Of a stretch of DNA of 64,000 nucleotides, positions 53,601 through 61,937 are shown one piece after another (position 1 is the stretch's first letter; the number at the start of each line of letters is the position of its first letter). The translations under genes were made by a program, and so were the position numbers. The notes below the pieces were generated by a model. The model was not told the origin of the DNA and did not search any database. It saw only the letters and a program-made list of their open reading frames with translations. This DNA comes from Diaphorobacter ruginosibacter (GTDB lineage: Bacteria; Pseudomonadota; Gammaproteobacteria; Burkholderiales; Burkholderiaceae_C): positions 4,340,001-4,404,000 of the forward strand of contig NZ_CP060714.1 of assembly GCF_014395975.1 (NCBI RefSeq), in the 5' to 3' direction.

Positions 53601-56475
53601 CCAGGTTGTGCTCGATGACGACCAGCGAATGTCCCGCATCGAGCAGCTTGCGCAAAGCGCGCATGAGCTTGGCGATGTCGTCGAAATGCAGGCCCGTGGT
53701 GGGCTCGTCGAACAGGAACAGCGTGCCTTTCTTCGCCACAGGCTGCTTGCTGGCACTACCGCCCTTGGCCGCCTCGGCCAGGAAGCCCGCCAGCTTCAGG
53801 CGCTGCGCCTCGCCGCCCGACAGCGTGGGCACGGGCTGGCCGAGCTTCACATATTCCAGGCCCACATCGACGATGGGCTGCAGCGCACGGATCACCTCGC
53901 GGTCCCTGGCGAACAGCTCGGCCGCCTCGCTCACGGTGAGCTCGAGCACGTCCGCCACGTTCAGCATGCGGCCGCCGCGCTCGATCCTCACCTCGAGAAT
54001 TTCGGGACGGTAGCGGCGACCATCGCAGTCGGGACAGCGCAGGTACACGTCGGAGAGGAACTGCATCTCCACATGCTCGAAGCCCGAGCCGCCACAGGTC
54101 GGGCAACGGCCGTCTCCCGCGTTGAAGCTGAACTTCGCCGCGGTGTAGCTGCGCTCGCGCGACAGCGGCGCGCTGGCGAAGATCTCGCGGATCGAATCCC
54201 ATGCGCCAACATAGCTGACCGGATTGGAGCGCGCGGTCTTGCCGATGGGCGACTGGTCGACGAACACCACGTCGGAGAGATGGTCCGCGCCGAGCAGCCG
54301 GTCGTGCACACCCGGCGTCTCGGTGGCCTTGCCGAACTGGCGCAGCAGCGCGGGAGCGAGCACGTCCTGGATCAGCGTGGACTTGCCCGAGCCCGAAACG
54401 CCGGTCACCGTGACCAGGCGCTGCAGGGGGAACTCGACCGTGACGTCCTTCAGGTTGTGCTCGCGCGCACCTTCCAGGACGAGGCGCGGCGTGGCATCGG
54501 TCACCAGCCGCTTGATGCCCGAGCTGATGGTCTTGCGGCCACCGAGATAGTTGCCCGTGAGCGTGTCTGCGCGCCGCAGTTCCCCCACGGTACCGTCGAA
54601 CACGATCTCGCCCCCGCGCTCGCCCGGCGCGGGTCCCATGTCGATCACGCGGTCGGCGGCGATCATGACCGCCGGGTCGTGCTCGACCACCACCAGCGTG
54701 TTGCCCGCGTCGCGCAGGCGCAGCATGGCTTCGGTGATGCGGTGCATGTCGCGCGGGTGCAGCCCGATGCTGGGCTCGTCCAGCACGAACAAGGTGTTCA
54801 CCAGCGAGGTGCCGAGCGCGGTCGTCAGGTTGATGCGCTGCACTTCCCCACCCGAAAGCGTGCGGCTCTGGCGGTCGAGCGTGAGGTAGCCGATGCCCAC
54901 GTCGCACAGATAGCGCAGGCGCGTGGTGATCTCCTCGTGCAGCATGCGCAGGGCCTGCGCCTCGCCGCTGTCGATGTCGATGTCGATCACGCTGGCGTCG
55001 GGCTGGCCGCTCTCGCCGGCCTCGCCCGGCCGGGTCCAGCCCAGCACGCGGTGCGGCGCGCTGGCGCCGAGGCGATCGAAGAAGTCGCGCAGCCGTTCAA
55101 TCGGCAGCAGCATCAGGTCGTGCAGGCTCAGGCCCGGCAGGCCCTCGAGCTGCTCGCGCGTCCAGTCCACGCCCTGCGGCATGAAGCGCCGGGCCGGCGG
55201 CAGAACGGCGTCGGCATCCTCCTTGCTGCCGATGCGCCAGAGCAGGCTCTCGGTCTTCAGGCGTGCGCCCGCGCAGACCGGGCACGGCGTGTAGCTGCGG
55301 TACTTGGAGAGCAGCACGCGGATGTGCATCTTGTACGCCTTGCTCTCCAGGTATTCGAAGAAGCGCCGGATGCCGTACCACTGCTTGTTCCAGTTGCCTT
55401 CCTTGTAGCCGGGCGTGCCGTCGATCACCCATTTCTTCTGGTCGTCGGTGAGCTTGTACCAGGCCGTGTCGCGCGGAATGCCGGCGGTTTCGGCGTGGCG
55501 CATCAGATCGTCCTGCGCCTCCTTCCATGCAGGCGTCTGGATGGTCTTGATCGCCCCCGCGCGCAGCGTGAGCTTGTCGTTGGGAATGACGAGGCCATAG
55601 TCGACGCCGATCACGCGCCCGAAACCCCGGCAGGTGTCGCACGCGCCGACCGCCGAGTTGAACGAGAACATCGAGGGAATCGGCTCGCTGTAGCGCAGGT
55701 CGCTGTCGGGGCAATGCAGGCCGGTGGAAAAACGCCAGAGATCGGGCTCGCCTTCGTCCTTCAGCCGATAGACGATGAGCTTGCCGCTGCCGCGCTTGAG
55801 GCCGACCTCGATGGCCTCGATCACGCGCGCGCGCTCGGCATTGCCCAGGCGGAAACGGTCGGCCACCACATCGAGCAGCTTGCGCGGGCCGGTGGGCGTA
55901 GCCACTTCACGCTCAGCCTGCACCTTGGTGAAGCCGCTCGCGGAAAGCCATTGCTCCACCTGTTCGGCGGACGTGCCCGCAGGCAGCTCCACCGGGAAGG
56001 TGATGACGATGCGCGGATCGCCTTCCGCGTCGCTGCGGGCCTTGAGCTCGGCGTAGATCGTGTCGGGCGAGTCATGGCGCACCGCCTGTGCGGTCTTGCG
56101 ATCGAATAGCTGGCCTGCGCGGGCAAACATCAGCTTGAGGTGATCGTTGATTTCCGTCATCGTCCCGACCGTGGAGCGCGAAGAACGCACCGGATTGGTC
56201 TGGTCGATCGCGATGGCCGGGGGCACGCCCTCCACGCTGTCGACGGCGGGCTTGTCCATGCGGTCCAGGAACTGGCGCGCGTAGGCGCTGAAGGTTTCGA
56301 CGTAGCGGCGCTGGCCTTCCGCGTACAGCGTATCGAACACCAGGCTGGATTTGCCGGAACCACTGGGTCCGGTGACCACCGTCAATTCGCTGGTGCGAAT
56401 GTCCACGTCGAGGTTCTTGAGGTTGTGCTGTCGAGCTCCGTGTATACGGATCAATCCATGTGTCATGAACGCCAT
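50656..56475 (-). CDS. uvrA: Double-length excinuclease UvrA (two UvrA units in one chain)
   Basis: Damage-recognition ATPase of nucleotide excision repair, here 1939 residues instead of about 940. It contains four ABC cassettes: Walker A loops near residues 36, 695, 1072 and 1619 (GPSGSGKSS, then three GVSGSGKST) and LSGGE signatures near 538, 886, 1456 and 1818. Each half also has CxxC zinc modules (CDTCRGFG, CPVCAGARL, CPTCGGSGF, CPDCDGRRY; then CPVCATSY, CPDCVGTG, CPSCQGTRL, CPACEGQGM, CEVCHGARF). A charged linker near 1010-1040 (EKQAEMRREKRKREGEGAQQ) joins the halves. One uninterrupted frame; the start is ATG 56475 or ATG 56466. I saw no LexA-like box upstream. Confidence 0.95.
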   Translation of the reverse strand: MAFMTHGLIRIHGARQHNLKNLDVDIRTSELTVVTGPSGSGKSSLVFDTLYAEGQRRYVETFSAYARQFLDRMDKPAVDSVEGVPPAIAIDQTNPVRSSRSTVGTMTEINDHLKLMFARAGQLFDRKTAQAVRHDSPDTIYAELKARSDAEGDPRIVITFPVELPAGTSAEQVEQWLSASGFTKVQAEREVATPTGPRKLLDVVADRFRLGNAERARVIEAIEVGLKRGSGKLIVYRLKDEGEPDLWRFSTGLHCPDSDLRYSEPIPSMFSFNSAVGACDTCRGFGRVIGVDYGLVIPNDKLTLRAGAIKTIQTPAWKEAQDDLMRHAETAGIPRDTAWYKLTDDQKKWVIDGTPGYKEGNWNKQWYGIRRFFEYLESKAYKMHIRVLLSKYRSYTPCPVCAGARLKTESLLWRIGSKEDADAVLPPARRFMPQGVDWTREQLEGLPGLSLHDLMLLPIERLRDFFDRLGASAPHRVLGWTRPGEAGESGQPDASVIDIDIDSGEAQALRMLHEEITTRLRYLCDVGIGYLTLDRQSRTLSGGEVQRINLTTALGTSLVNTLFVLDEPSIGLHPRDMHRITEAMLRLRDAGNTLVVVEHDPAVMIAADRVIDMGPAPGERGGEIVFDGTVGELRRADTLTGNYLGGRKTISSGIKRLVTDATPRLVLEGAREHNLKDVTVEFPLQRLVTVTGVSGSGKSTLIQDVLAPALLRQFGKATETPGVHDRLLGADHLSDVVFVDQSPIGKTARSNPVSYVGAWDSIREIFASAPLSRERSYTAAKFSFNAGDGRCPTCGGSGFEHVEMQFLSDVYLRCPDCDGRRYRPEILEVRIERGGRMLNVADVLELTVSEAAELFARDREVIRALQPIVDVGLEYVKLGQPVPTLSGGEAQRLKLAGFLAEAAKGGSASKQPVAKKGTLFLFDEPTTGLHFDDIAKLMRALRKLLDAGHSLVVIEHNLDVIRASDWIIDMGPEGGDKGGQIIAQGAPESLRHDRASHTAAALREYEQALGESGHSVHEKQAEMRREKRKREGEGAQQAKNAIEIINAKEHNLKQLSVDIPRGKFNVVTGVSGSGKSTLAFDILFNEGQRRYLESLNAYARSIVQPAGRPEVDAVYGIPPTVAIEQRLSRGGRKSTVGTTTEVWHFLRLLYVKLGVQHCIHDGAAVQPQTADSIAAQLLTQFKGQLVGLMAPLVLNRKGVYTELADWARPRGYTHLRVDGNFLPTTGFPRIDRFKEHTIELPVASITVSPQNETELRKALSSALELGKGVVHVLSHLDGLDTALQLGEPTAHIGRLQVFSTKRACPVCATSYAELDPRLFSYNSKHGWCPDCVGTGVKLTKEQRKVFDDSVQGEDNRGREQTFEEPDADDVTDAVCPSCQGTRLNPVARAVLFADTPITDVARLSVSEVRQWIENLELSGREADIARDLIPEIRSRLEFLEEVGLSYLTLDRGAPTLSGGEAQRIRLAAQLGSNLQGVCYVLDEPTIGLHARDNQILLNALHKLGDKGNTLVVVEHDEDTIRRADHIIDIGPSAGKRGGRLIAQGTVQDVQAAEESQTGRYLLHAMKHPLKPRRDVADSAKKDARVPEHWLTVHDAQMHNLRDVTAHVPLHRLVAVTGVSGSGKSTLARDVLLTNVAAWVAQRSTKAGREAMDAGNSPALVGCRGLSGFEGIDRVLEVDQTPIGKTPRSCPATYIGFWDTIRKLFAETLEAKARGYAPGRFSFNTGEGRCPACEGQGMRTIEMSFLPDVKVPCEVCHGARFNPETLAVTWRGKSIGDVLQMEVDEAVEFFASMPSIAHPLQLLKDVGLGYLTLGQPSPTLSGGEAQRIKLVTELTKVRDEVGRRGQKAPHTLYVLDEPTVGLHMADVHKLIRVLHRLVDGGHSVIVIEHDLDVIAEADWIIDLGPEGGKDGGRIVAAASPEELVRIGTHTGKALAPVLAR

Positions 56476-56757
56476 CTCTTCCGGTTGAGGCGGAACATTC
56501 TAGGCGGGGTGGGAGAACCGCGTTTCAGTAGGCCATTGCGGTTCAGGCATCGCCCATGGGTGCCACCGGTTCCTTCCAGTAAGCGTAAACCCTTGTGACA
56601 AAAATGCACAACTGTTGACATTTCATCGACAAATTCCAGCCTATCTGGCTACATTGCCGATAGTTCGCCACCAAGGCGCGCTTGCGCATGGGCGTTACGT
56701 TCGCACGTCCCCTTGTGCGCAATCAGAAAATCAACTTGCGAGGATGGAGAGAGATCA

Positions 56758-57879
56758 ATGAGGAACTGGAAGAGTTCGGCAGCGCTGTGGACGCTGGCCG
56801 CAGGAATGGGCATGGGTATGGGCACCGCCCATGCGCAGATCATGATCGGGCAGACGGCGGGGTTCAGCGGCGTCGTCGCCGCGGGCGTCCAGGAGACGAC
56901 CGACGGCGCCAAGCTGTACCTGGACAGCGTGAATGCGCGCGGCGGCGTGCACGGCCAGAAGATCGAACTGATCTCGCTGGATGACAAGTTCGATCCCAAG
57001 CTCGCCGGCGAGAATGCCCGCAAGCTGATCGAGGAACAGAACGTCACCGCCATGTTCCTCACGCGCGGCACGCCCCACAACGAGGCCATCGTTCCGCACC
57101 TGAACAAGCATGGCGTGGTGCTGATCGGCCCCTCCACCGGCGCGATGGTGCTGCACAAGCCGCTGCAGAAGAACGTGTTCAACGTGCGCGCCACCTACCA
57201 GCGCGAGGCCGAAAAGGCGATCACGCACCTGGCGTCGCTGGGCATCACGCGCATCGGCGTGGTCCTGGCGGACGACAGCTTCGGCGCCGACGGACTGGCC
57301 GGCGCGATGCGCGGCTTCAACCAGGCGAAGATGGAGCCTGCGGTGCTGGAGAAGGTCAACCGCGCCAAGCCCGACTTTGCGCCCGTCACCGCCAAGATCG
57401 TGCAGGCCAATGTACAGGCCGTGCTGGTGCTGGCGTCCGGCAACACCGTGGTCGATGGCTACAACGCCTTCCGCAAGGCCGGATCGGGGGCACAGCTCGT
57501 GACGCTGTCCAACAATGCCTCGTCCGGCTTCGTCAAAAGCCTGGGCGAGAATGCGCGCGGTGTGATCGTCACCCAGGTGTTCCCGAGCGAGCGAGCAGGC
57601 AACTCCCCGCTGGTGCGCGAAGCACTCGAATTGGCCAAGACCAAGGGCAAGGAGGTGAGCCCCGCGATGCTGGAAGGCTACGCCTCGGCCAAGGTGCTGG
57701 TCGAGGCACTGCGCCGTGCAGGCCCCAAGCCCACCCGCGACAAGCTGGGCCCGGCCCTGGAGTCCATGCAGAAGTTCGACATCGGCGGGCTGGAGGTGAA
57801 CTACTCGCCCGATGACCACACGGGCCTTGATTTTGCCGATCTGTCCATCATCGGGACGGACGGGAAGTTCCGCCGCTGA
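56758..57879 (+). CDS. Branched-chain amino acid-type ABC substrate-binding protein
   Basis: Type 1 periplasmic binding protein (LivJ-like) of 373 residues. The signal peptide is about 1-26 (MRNWKSSAALWTLAAGMGMG, cleavage after AHA), and the mature protein starts QIMIGQTAGFSGVVAAGV. KLIEEQNVTAMFLTRGTPHNEAI and VVLADDSFGADGLAGAM are typical. GGAGAGA precedes ATG 56758. No permease or ATPase genes are adjacent, so it is an orphan receptor whose ligand may not be a branched-chain amino acid. Confidence 0.9.
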   Translation: MRNWKSSAALWTLAAGMGMGMGTAHAQIMIGQTAGFSGVVAAGVQETTDGAKLYLDSVNARGGVHGQKIELISLDDKFDPKLAGENARKLIEEQNVTAMFLTRGTPHNEAIVPHLNKHGVVLIGPSTGAMVLHKPLQKNVFNVRATYQREAEKAITHLASLGITRIGVVLADDSFGADGLAGAMRGFNQAKMEPAVLEKVNRAKPDFAPVTAKIVQANVQAVLVLASGNTVVDGYNAFRKAGSGAQLVTLSNNASSGFVKSLGENARGVIVTQVFPSERAGNSPLVREALELAKTKGKEVSPAMLEGYASAKVLVEALRRAGPKPTRDKLGPALESMQKFDIGGLEVNYSPDDHTGLDFADLSIIGTDGKFRR

Positions 57880-57912
57880 GGCGAAGCCGATCCCCAGCAC
57901 ATCACCTGGGGG

Positions 57913-58096
57913 CGGCCCGGCGATGAAAAAGGCCCCCACGCTTCCCTGCTTCGCATGGTTCGCTGCCCCCCAAGGGGGCGCTTTTCATCTTGGGGCGGCC
58001 CGGCGATGAAAAAGGCCCCCACGCTTCCCTGCTTCGCATGGTTCGCTGCCCCCCAAGGGGGCGCTTTTCATCTTGGGGCGGCCCGGCGATGAAAAA
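57913..58096. repeat. Tandem 83-bp palindromic repeat, two full copies plus a partial third
   Basis: Identical 83-bp units at 57913-57995 and 57996-58078, then the first 18 bp of a third (58079-58096). Each unit is an imperfect palindrome: arms around GATGAAAAAGGCCCCC and GGGGGCGCTTTTCATC with a shorter CCCCCCAAGGGGG palindrome beside the right arm. No coding capacity is evident. It fills most of the 57880-58228 gap together with the terminator. Confidence 0.9.
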
Positions 58097-58130
58097 AACC
58101 GCAGGAACCTGAAGTTCCTGCGGTTTTTTT
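58091..58130. terminator. Strong bidirectional Rho-independent terminator
   Basis: A 10-bp perfect stem (CCGCAGGAAC and complement) with a CTGAA loop, flanked by seven A and seven T. It serves the binding-protein gene on the plus strand and the small membrane protein gene on the minus strand. Its outer A/T flanks coincide with the arms of the 83-bp repeat. Confidence 0.93.
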
Positions 58131-58228
58131 CATGCTGCCTTCCCGGCCTCCATGCCACGGAAAGTCGATTGCAAATGGGCCGCCCCACCAGTTCCGGCCA
58201 CTCGCCTCTCGCTCGCCCTGCCCGCGAC

Positions 58229-58369
58229 TCAATGGGTGCCGCTGGCGCCCGGGCTGACCGTCTCCGTGCCATGCTTTTCGCCGCTCATGTCGACCTTGTC
58301 CCCTGCCTTCATGATCACGAAAAGGGAAATGGCCGCGAAAATCACAAATCCAACCACCAGCTTCACCAT
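58229..58369 (-). CDS. Small membrane protein, 46 residues
   Basis: A 46-residue protein with one hydrophobic segment at residues about 3-21 (KLVVGFVIFAAISLFVIMK) and a polar, charged tail (GDKVDMSGEKHG). The start ATG 58369 has AGGAG eight bases upstream, the strongest ribosome-binding site in this region. It lies between the strong terminator at 58091-58130 (its own) and the porin terminator, so it is a separate transcript. Function unknown. Confidence 0.7.
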   Translation of the reverse strand: MVKLVVGFVIFAAISLFVIMKAGDKVDMSGEKHGTETVSPGASGTH

Positions 58370-58488
58370 GTGAATATCTCCTGAATATGAATTGAGTTCC
58401 ACGGCGAAGACAGTGCGTGGCCGATGCATCAGACCGGAACGCCCTTGCCGCAGAACATCTGTATTGATGTGATGCGGTGCCCACCAAC

Positions 58489-58518
58489 AAAAAAGCCTTG
58501 CACCGAAATGCAAGGCTT
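58489..58518 (-). terminator. Rho-independent terminator of the porin gene
   Basis: On the minus strand a 10-bp stem (AAGCCTTGCA and complement), a 6-nt loop and a run of six T, about 70 bp past the porin stop. Confidence 0.9.
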
Positions 58519-58589
58519 GTCTGAAAGCAAGCCCGACGCCATTGCATCAGGCTTGGATTTCAGGCAGCTTACGCCGCCCCTTCTTTTTA

Positions 58590-59588
58590 TTAGAAGTTGT
58601 GACGCACGCCCACTGCGAACGAGCTGAAGTCTTCGCCAGCTGCGCCGCTCATGTAGGAAGCGCCGTCCTTGTTGTTGACCTTCGTGTAGAAGGCATACAC
58701 CTTGGTGCGCTTGCTCAGGTTGTAGTTGTAGGCCAGGGTGTACTGCATGGCTTGCGACTCGGAGAAGTTCTTCATCTTGCCGGCGCGGCCGACGTTCAGG
58801 TGGAACTCGCTTGCGCCCAGCAGGTAGGCGCCGGACAGACGGTATGCAGTGCGCGAGCCGCCAGTGGAGGACGACACCTGGTCGAAGCCCCAGTTCTTGC
58901 TGCGCTGCACGTATGCGCCCACCAGGAACTGCGAACCGATCTTGTACAGGCCGCGAACGGCGAACTGGTTGGACTGGTCGAACTTGGTAGCACCCAGGCC
59001 CAGGGCCAGGGGACCGCCTTCGTAGTTGGCAGCCAGGTCATAGACGTTCTTGTTGCCGTACTTGGCGTTCTTCTCGTACAGGCCGGTGCCCAGTTCGACG
59101 TTGAAGCCGCTGAATGTAGGCGTCTTGTAGCTGATGCCGTTGGAGTTGGTGGCGATATCGTTCATCACGTAGGCGTAGAACGCGTCTGCGGATGTACCGG
59201 TATCGTGGTTGTGCATGCTGATGTAGTCAGCAGTGGCGAAGTACGAAGGAGCAGTCCAGCGGCCCAGGCGAACTTCACCGAAGTTGCCGGACAGGTTCAC
59301 TTCGCTCTGACGGGCGAAGAAACCACGGCCGTCGGAAGTGCCGGTGTCGGAGTTGAAGCCGGATTCCAGAACGAAACCAGCCTTCAGGCCGCCGCCCAGG
59401 TCTTCCGTGCCGCGGAAACCGAAACGCGAAGCGTTGTTCTGCATCACGGTAGCAGTCGAGTCACCCGTCTTCTGGTGTTCGATGGAGGTGTTCACGCGGC
59501 CGTAGACGGTGACGCTGCTTTGGGCAAAAGCTGCGGAGGTACCCAGCAGAGCCAGGGTAGCGAGCAGAACGCGGCTAGATGTTTGCAT
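58590..59588 (-). CDS. Outer-membrane porin, Gram-negative type (Omp32-like)
   Basis: Trimeric 16-strand general porin of 332 residues. The signal peptide is 1-22 (cleavage after AFA), followed by QSSVTVYGRVNTSIEH, the standard betaproteobacterial porin start. The SRFGFRGTEDLGGGLKAGFVLESGF and GRWTAPSYF segments are typical, and it ends in Phe (FAVGVRHNF), the BAM recognition signal. Promoter and 39-nt leader lie upstream, a terminator downstream. Confidence 0.95.
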   Translation of the reverse strand: MQTSSRVLLATLALLGTSAAFAQSSVTVYGRVNTSIEHQKTGDSTATVMQNNASRFGFRGTEDLGGGLKAGFVLESGFNSDTGTSDGRGFFARQSEVNLSGNFGEVRLGRWTAPSYFATADYISMHNHDTGTSADAFYAYVMNDIATNSNGISYKTPTFSGFNVELGTGLYEKNAKYGNKNVYDLAANYEGGPLALGLGATKFDQSNQFAVRGLYKIGSQFLVGAYVQRSKNWGFDQVSSSTGGSRTAYRLSGAYLLGASEFHLNVGRAGKMKNFSESQAMQYTLAYNYNLSKRTKVYAFYTKVNNKDGASYMSGAAGEDFSSFAVGVRHNF

Positions 59589-59633
59589 TGTGGTTCCTTG
59601 ATGGGAGTGATCACCTGCGTGATCGGATCGATA

Positions 59634-59662
59634 TGTAATTTATTGATGACAATTGAGACAAA
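59634..59662 (-). promoter_or_regulatory. Sigma70-type promoter of the porin gene
   Basis: On the minus strand TTGTCT (59657-59662), a 17-bp spacer and TTACAT (59634-59639). The predicted leader of about 39 nt holds a small hairpin (GATCAC / GTGATC, 59610-59625) and AAGGAA before the ATG. The rest of the 59589-59896 gap is AT-rich and shows only the MFS terminator. Confidence 0.5.
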
Positions 59663-59852
59663 CCTAACGATTTGAAACCCTGTAGGTCATGTGCCCAAAC
59701 GTCATTCCGCAGGCGAATTCTAGAGATAACTCGTTCTCTAACATATAGAAAAGTCACAGGGATAACACCATTTGATGTATTACCGCCACACATTGAGAAG
59801 GGCGGTGATTCCATCTAAGTGTTACCCCTGAGAAACCTCTTAGAAAACGAAC

Positions 59853-59882
59853 ATCCCCATGCGCCAGAGGGCGCATGGGGAT
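59853..59882 (-). terminator. Hairpin terminator after the MHS transporter gene
   Basis: A 13-bp perfect stem (ATCCCCATGCGCC and complement) with a 4-nt loop, starting 15 bp past the stop at 59897. The T-rich run on the minus strand begins a few bases later. Confidence 0.7.
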
Positions 59883-59896
59883 GGCAGGACTGGAGA

Positions 59897-61597
59897 TCAG
59901 TCGTTGGCGTAGATGTCCACGTCCTTGGTTTCGCGGATGAACAGCGTGCCGATGATGAAGGTCATGCCGGCAATCACGATCGGATACCAGAGGCCGTTGT
60001 ACATGTTGCCGGTGGAGGCCACGATTGCGAAGGCCGTCGTGGGCAGCAGGCCGCCGAACCAGCCATTGCCGATGTGATAGGGCAGCGACATCGAGGTGTA
60101 GCGGATGCGGGTCGGGAACATTTCCACGAGCATCGCAGCGATCGGGCCGTAGACCATGGTCACCAGGATCACGAGGTAGGTCAGGATGACAAGCATCATG
60201 AGCTTGTTCATCTTCGCGGGATCGGCCTTGGTGGGATAGCCAGCCAGCTTCAGGTCTTCCGCCACTTCCTTCTTGAAGGCGGCAACCGCCTTGACGGTCG
60301 TTTCATCGAACTTGTGGTTCACCACCACACCCTCGGGTGCCGTGACGGTCTTCTCGCCGATCTTCACCACGGCGGGAGAGCCTGCAGGACCCGCGACATT
60401 GTCATAGCTCACCGAACTGGCCACCAGGAAGCGCTTGGCAATGTCGCATGAGCTCTTGAAGTCGATTTCGCGAGCGACCGGGTTGCCCTGGAACGAGCAG
60501 GTCTTGGGATCGGCCGTCACGGTGACGGCGGCGGTGGCCTGCGCCTGTGCCAGATCCGGATTGGCGGCAGCGGTCAGGGCCTTGAAGACCGGGAAGTAGG
60601 TCAGCACGGCCAGCAGGCAACCGATCATGATGATGGGCTTGCGGCCGATCTTGTCGGACAGCGAACCGAAGATCACGAAGAACGGCGTGCCGATCAGCAG
60701 CGCGGCGGCAATCATCAGGTTGGCGGTGATCGCATCGACCTTGAGCTGCTGCGTCAGGAAGAACAGCGAGTAGAACTGGCCGGAATACCAGACCACTGCC
60801 TGGCCGGCGGTCAAACCCAGCAGGGCCAGGATCACGATCTTCAGGTTCTTCCACTCGCCGAACGATTCCTTCAGCGGGGCCTTGGACGTCTTGCCTTCGG
60901 CCTTCATGCGCTGGAACGCAGGCGACTCGGACAGCGACAGGCGGATCCACACCGAGATGCCCAGCAGCAGGATGGAGACCATGAACGGAATGCGCCAGCC
61001 CCAGTCATTGAAGGCTTCTTCGCCCATGACGGTACGCGTGCCCAGGATCACCAGCAGCGACAGGAACAGGCCCAGCGTCGCGGTGGTCTGGATCCACGAT
61101 GTGTAGGCGCCGCGGCGGCCGTGAGGAGCGTGCTCTGCCACGTAGGTGGCTGCACCACCGTACTCGCCACCCAGGGCCAGGCCCTGCAGCATGCGCAGGG
61201 CCACCAGGATGATCGGAGCCGCCACGCCGATGCTGGCGTAGCTGGGCAGGATACCGACGATGAACGTCGAGATGCCCATGATCAGGATGGTCACGAGGAA
61301 GGTGTACTTGCGGCCGATCATGTCACCCAGCCGGCCGAACACGATGGCACCGAACGGACGCACCAGGAAGCCCGCCGCGAACGCCAGCAGCGCGAAGATG
61401 AAGGCGGAGCCCGCATCCAGGCCGCTGAAGAACTGCTTGGCGATGATGGCCGCCAGCGAACCATAGAGATAGAAGTCGTACCACTCGAAAACGGTGCCTA
61501 GCGAAGAGGCGAAGATGACCTTCTTTTCTTCGCCGCTCATCGGCCGTGGTGCTGCCACGTTGGCAGAACCCGCCCGGGTCGGTGCATTGCTGCTCAT
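59897..61597 (-). CDS. MHS-family major facilitator transporter with a large insert
   Basis: Twelve-helix metabolite:H+ symporter of 566 residues, longer than the usual 430-450. The N-terminus VIFASSLGTVFEWYDFYLYGSLA and GRLGDMIGRKYTF and ALGGEYGGAATYVAEHAP are MHS signatures (ProP/ShiA/KgtP group). The extra length is a region of about 100 residues (345-455), polar, with two Cys (TCSFQ and SCDIAK), placed between predicted helices 8-9 and 10 where helices resume at MNKLMMLVILTYLVILVTMVYG. The substrate is unknown; dicarboxylates or other organic acids are typical. AGGAG precedes the start. The 340 bp upstream show no clear promoter. Confidence 0.92.
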   Translation of the reverse strand: MSSNAPTRAGSANVAAPRPMSGEEKKVIFASSLGTVFEWYDFYLYGSLAAIIAKQFFSGLDAGSAFIFALLAFAAGFLVRPFGAIVFGRLGDMIGRKYTFLVTILIMGISTFIVGILPSYASIGVAAPIILVALRMLQGLALGGEYGGAATYVAEHAPHGRRGAYTSWIQTTATLGLFLSLLVILGTRTVMGEEAFNDWGWRIPFMVSILLLGISVWIRLSLSESPAFQRMKAEGKTSKAPLKESFGEWKNLKIVILALLGLTAGQAVVWYSGQFYSLFFLTQQLKVDAITANLMIAAALLIGTPFFVIFGSLSDKIGRKPIIMIGCLLAVLTYFPVFKALTAAANPDLAQAQATAAVTVTADPKTCSFQGNPVAREIDFKSSCDIAKRFLVASSVSYDNVAGPAGSPAVVKIGEKTVTAPEGVVVNHKFDETTVKAVAAFKKEVAEDLKLAGYPTKADPAKMNKLMMLVILTYLVILVTMVYGPIAAMLVEMFPTRIRYTSMSLPYHIGNGWFGGLLPTTAFAIVASTGNMYNGLWYPIVIAGMTFIIGTLFIRETKDVDIYAND

Positions 61598-61937
61598 GTT
61601 TGCTGTCTCCTGTCGTTGGAAAATGAAATCAAACGCTTTGCCTGATTTGCAGGTAGCTGCAATATCCGCGCGTCATCTTTCCGAAAACTGACAGGGCCAA
61701 CGGCACAGGGAGCCGACGGGCTTACGGCGATCTGACAAACCCCGTGGCAACCCTTGATGGCGATTTCTCCATATGGGAAATAAACACCCCCACGAAGGAA
61801 AAATGCATCAGAAATGATCCGGGCCGGCGTTTGGAATCCATCTGCGACGCGGGAAATCCCTTGCTAGGACATACCCGCGTTTCACCTTGAAACGACGATT
61901 GGCCTGCCGCGGACGAGGCGCCCTGGGCAGACAGCCT

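Noticed and set aside
51646..56109. Plus-strand open frame of 1487 codons opposite uvrA
   Set aside because: It is antisense to a well-supported UvrA with all motifs; its product is Arg/His/Gln/Ala-rich with no domain, typical of the shadow frame in high-GC DNA.
56476..56757. LexA (SOS) box upstream of uvrA
   Set aside because: A CTGT near 56612 has no matching ACAG at the right spacing; no convincing palindrome was found.
57913..58096. Tandem repeats as a CRISPR array or IS end
   Set aside because: Units are contiguous with no unique spacers, no cas or transposase gene is near, and no target-site duplication is visible.
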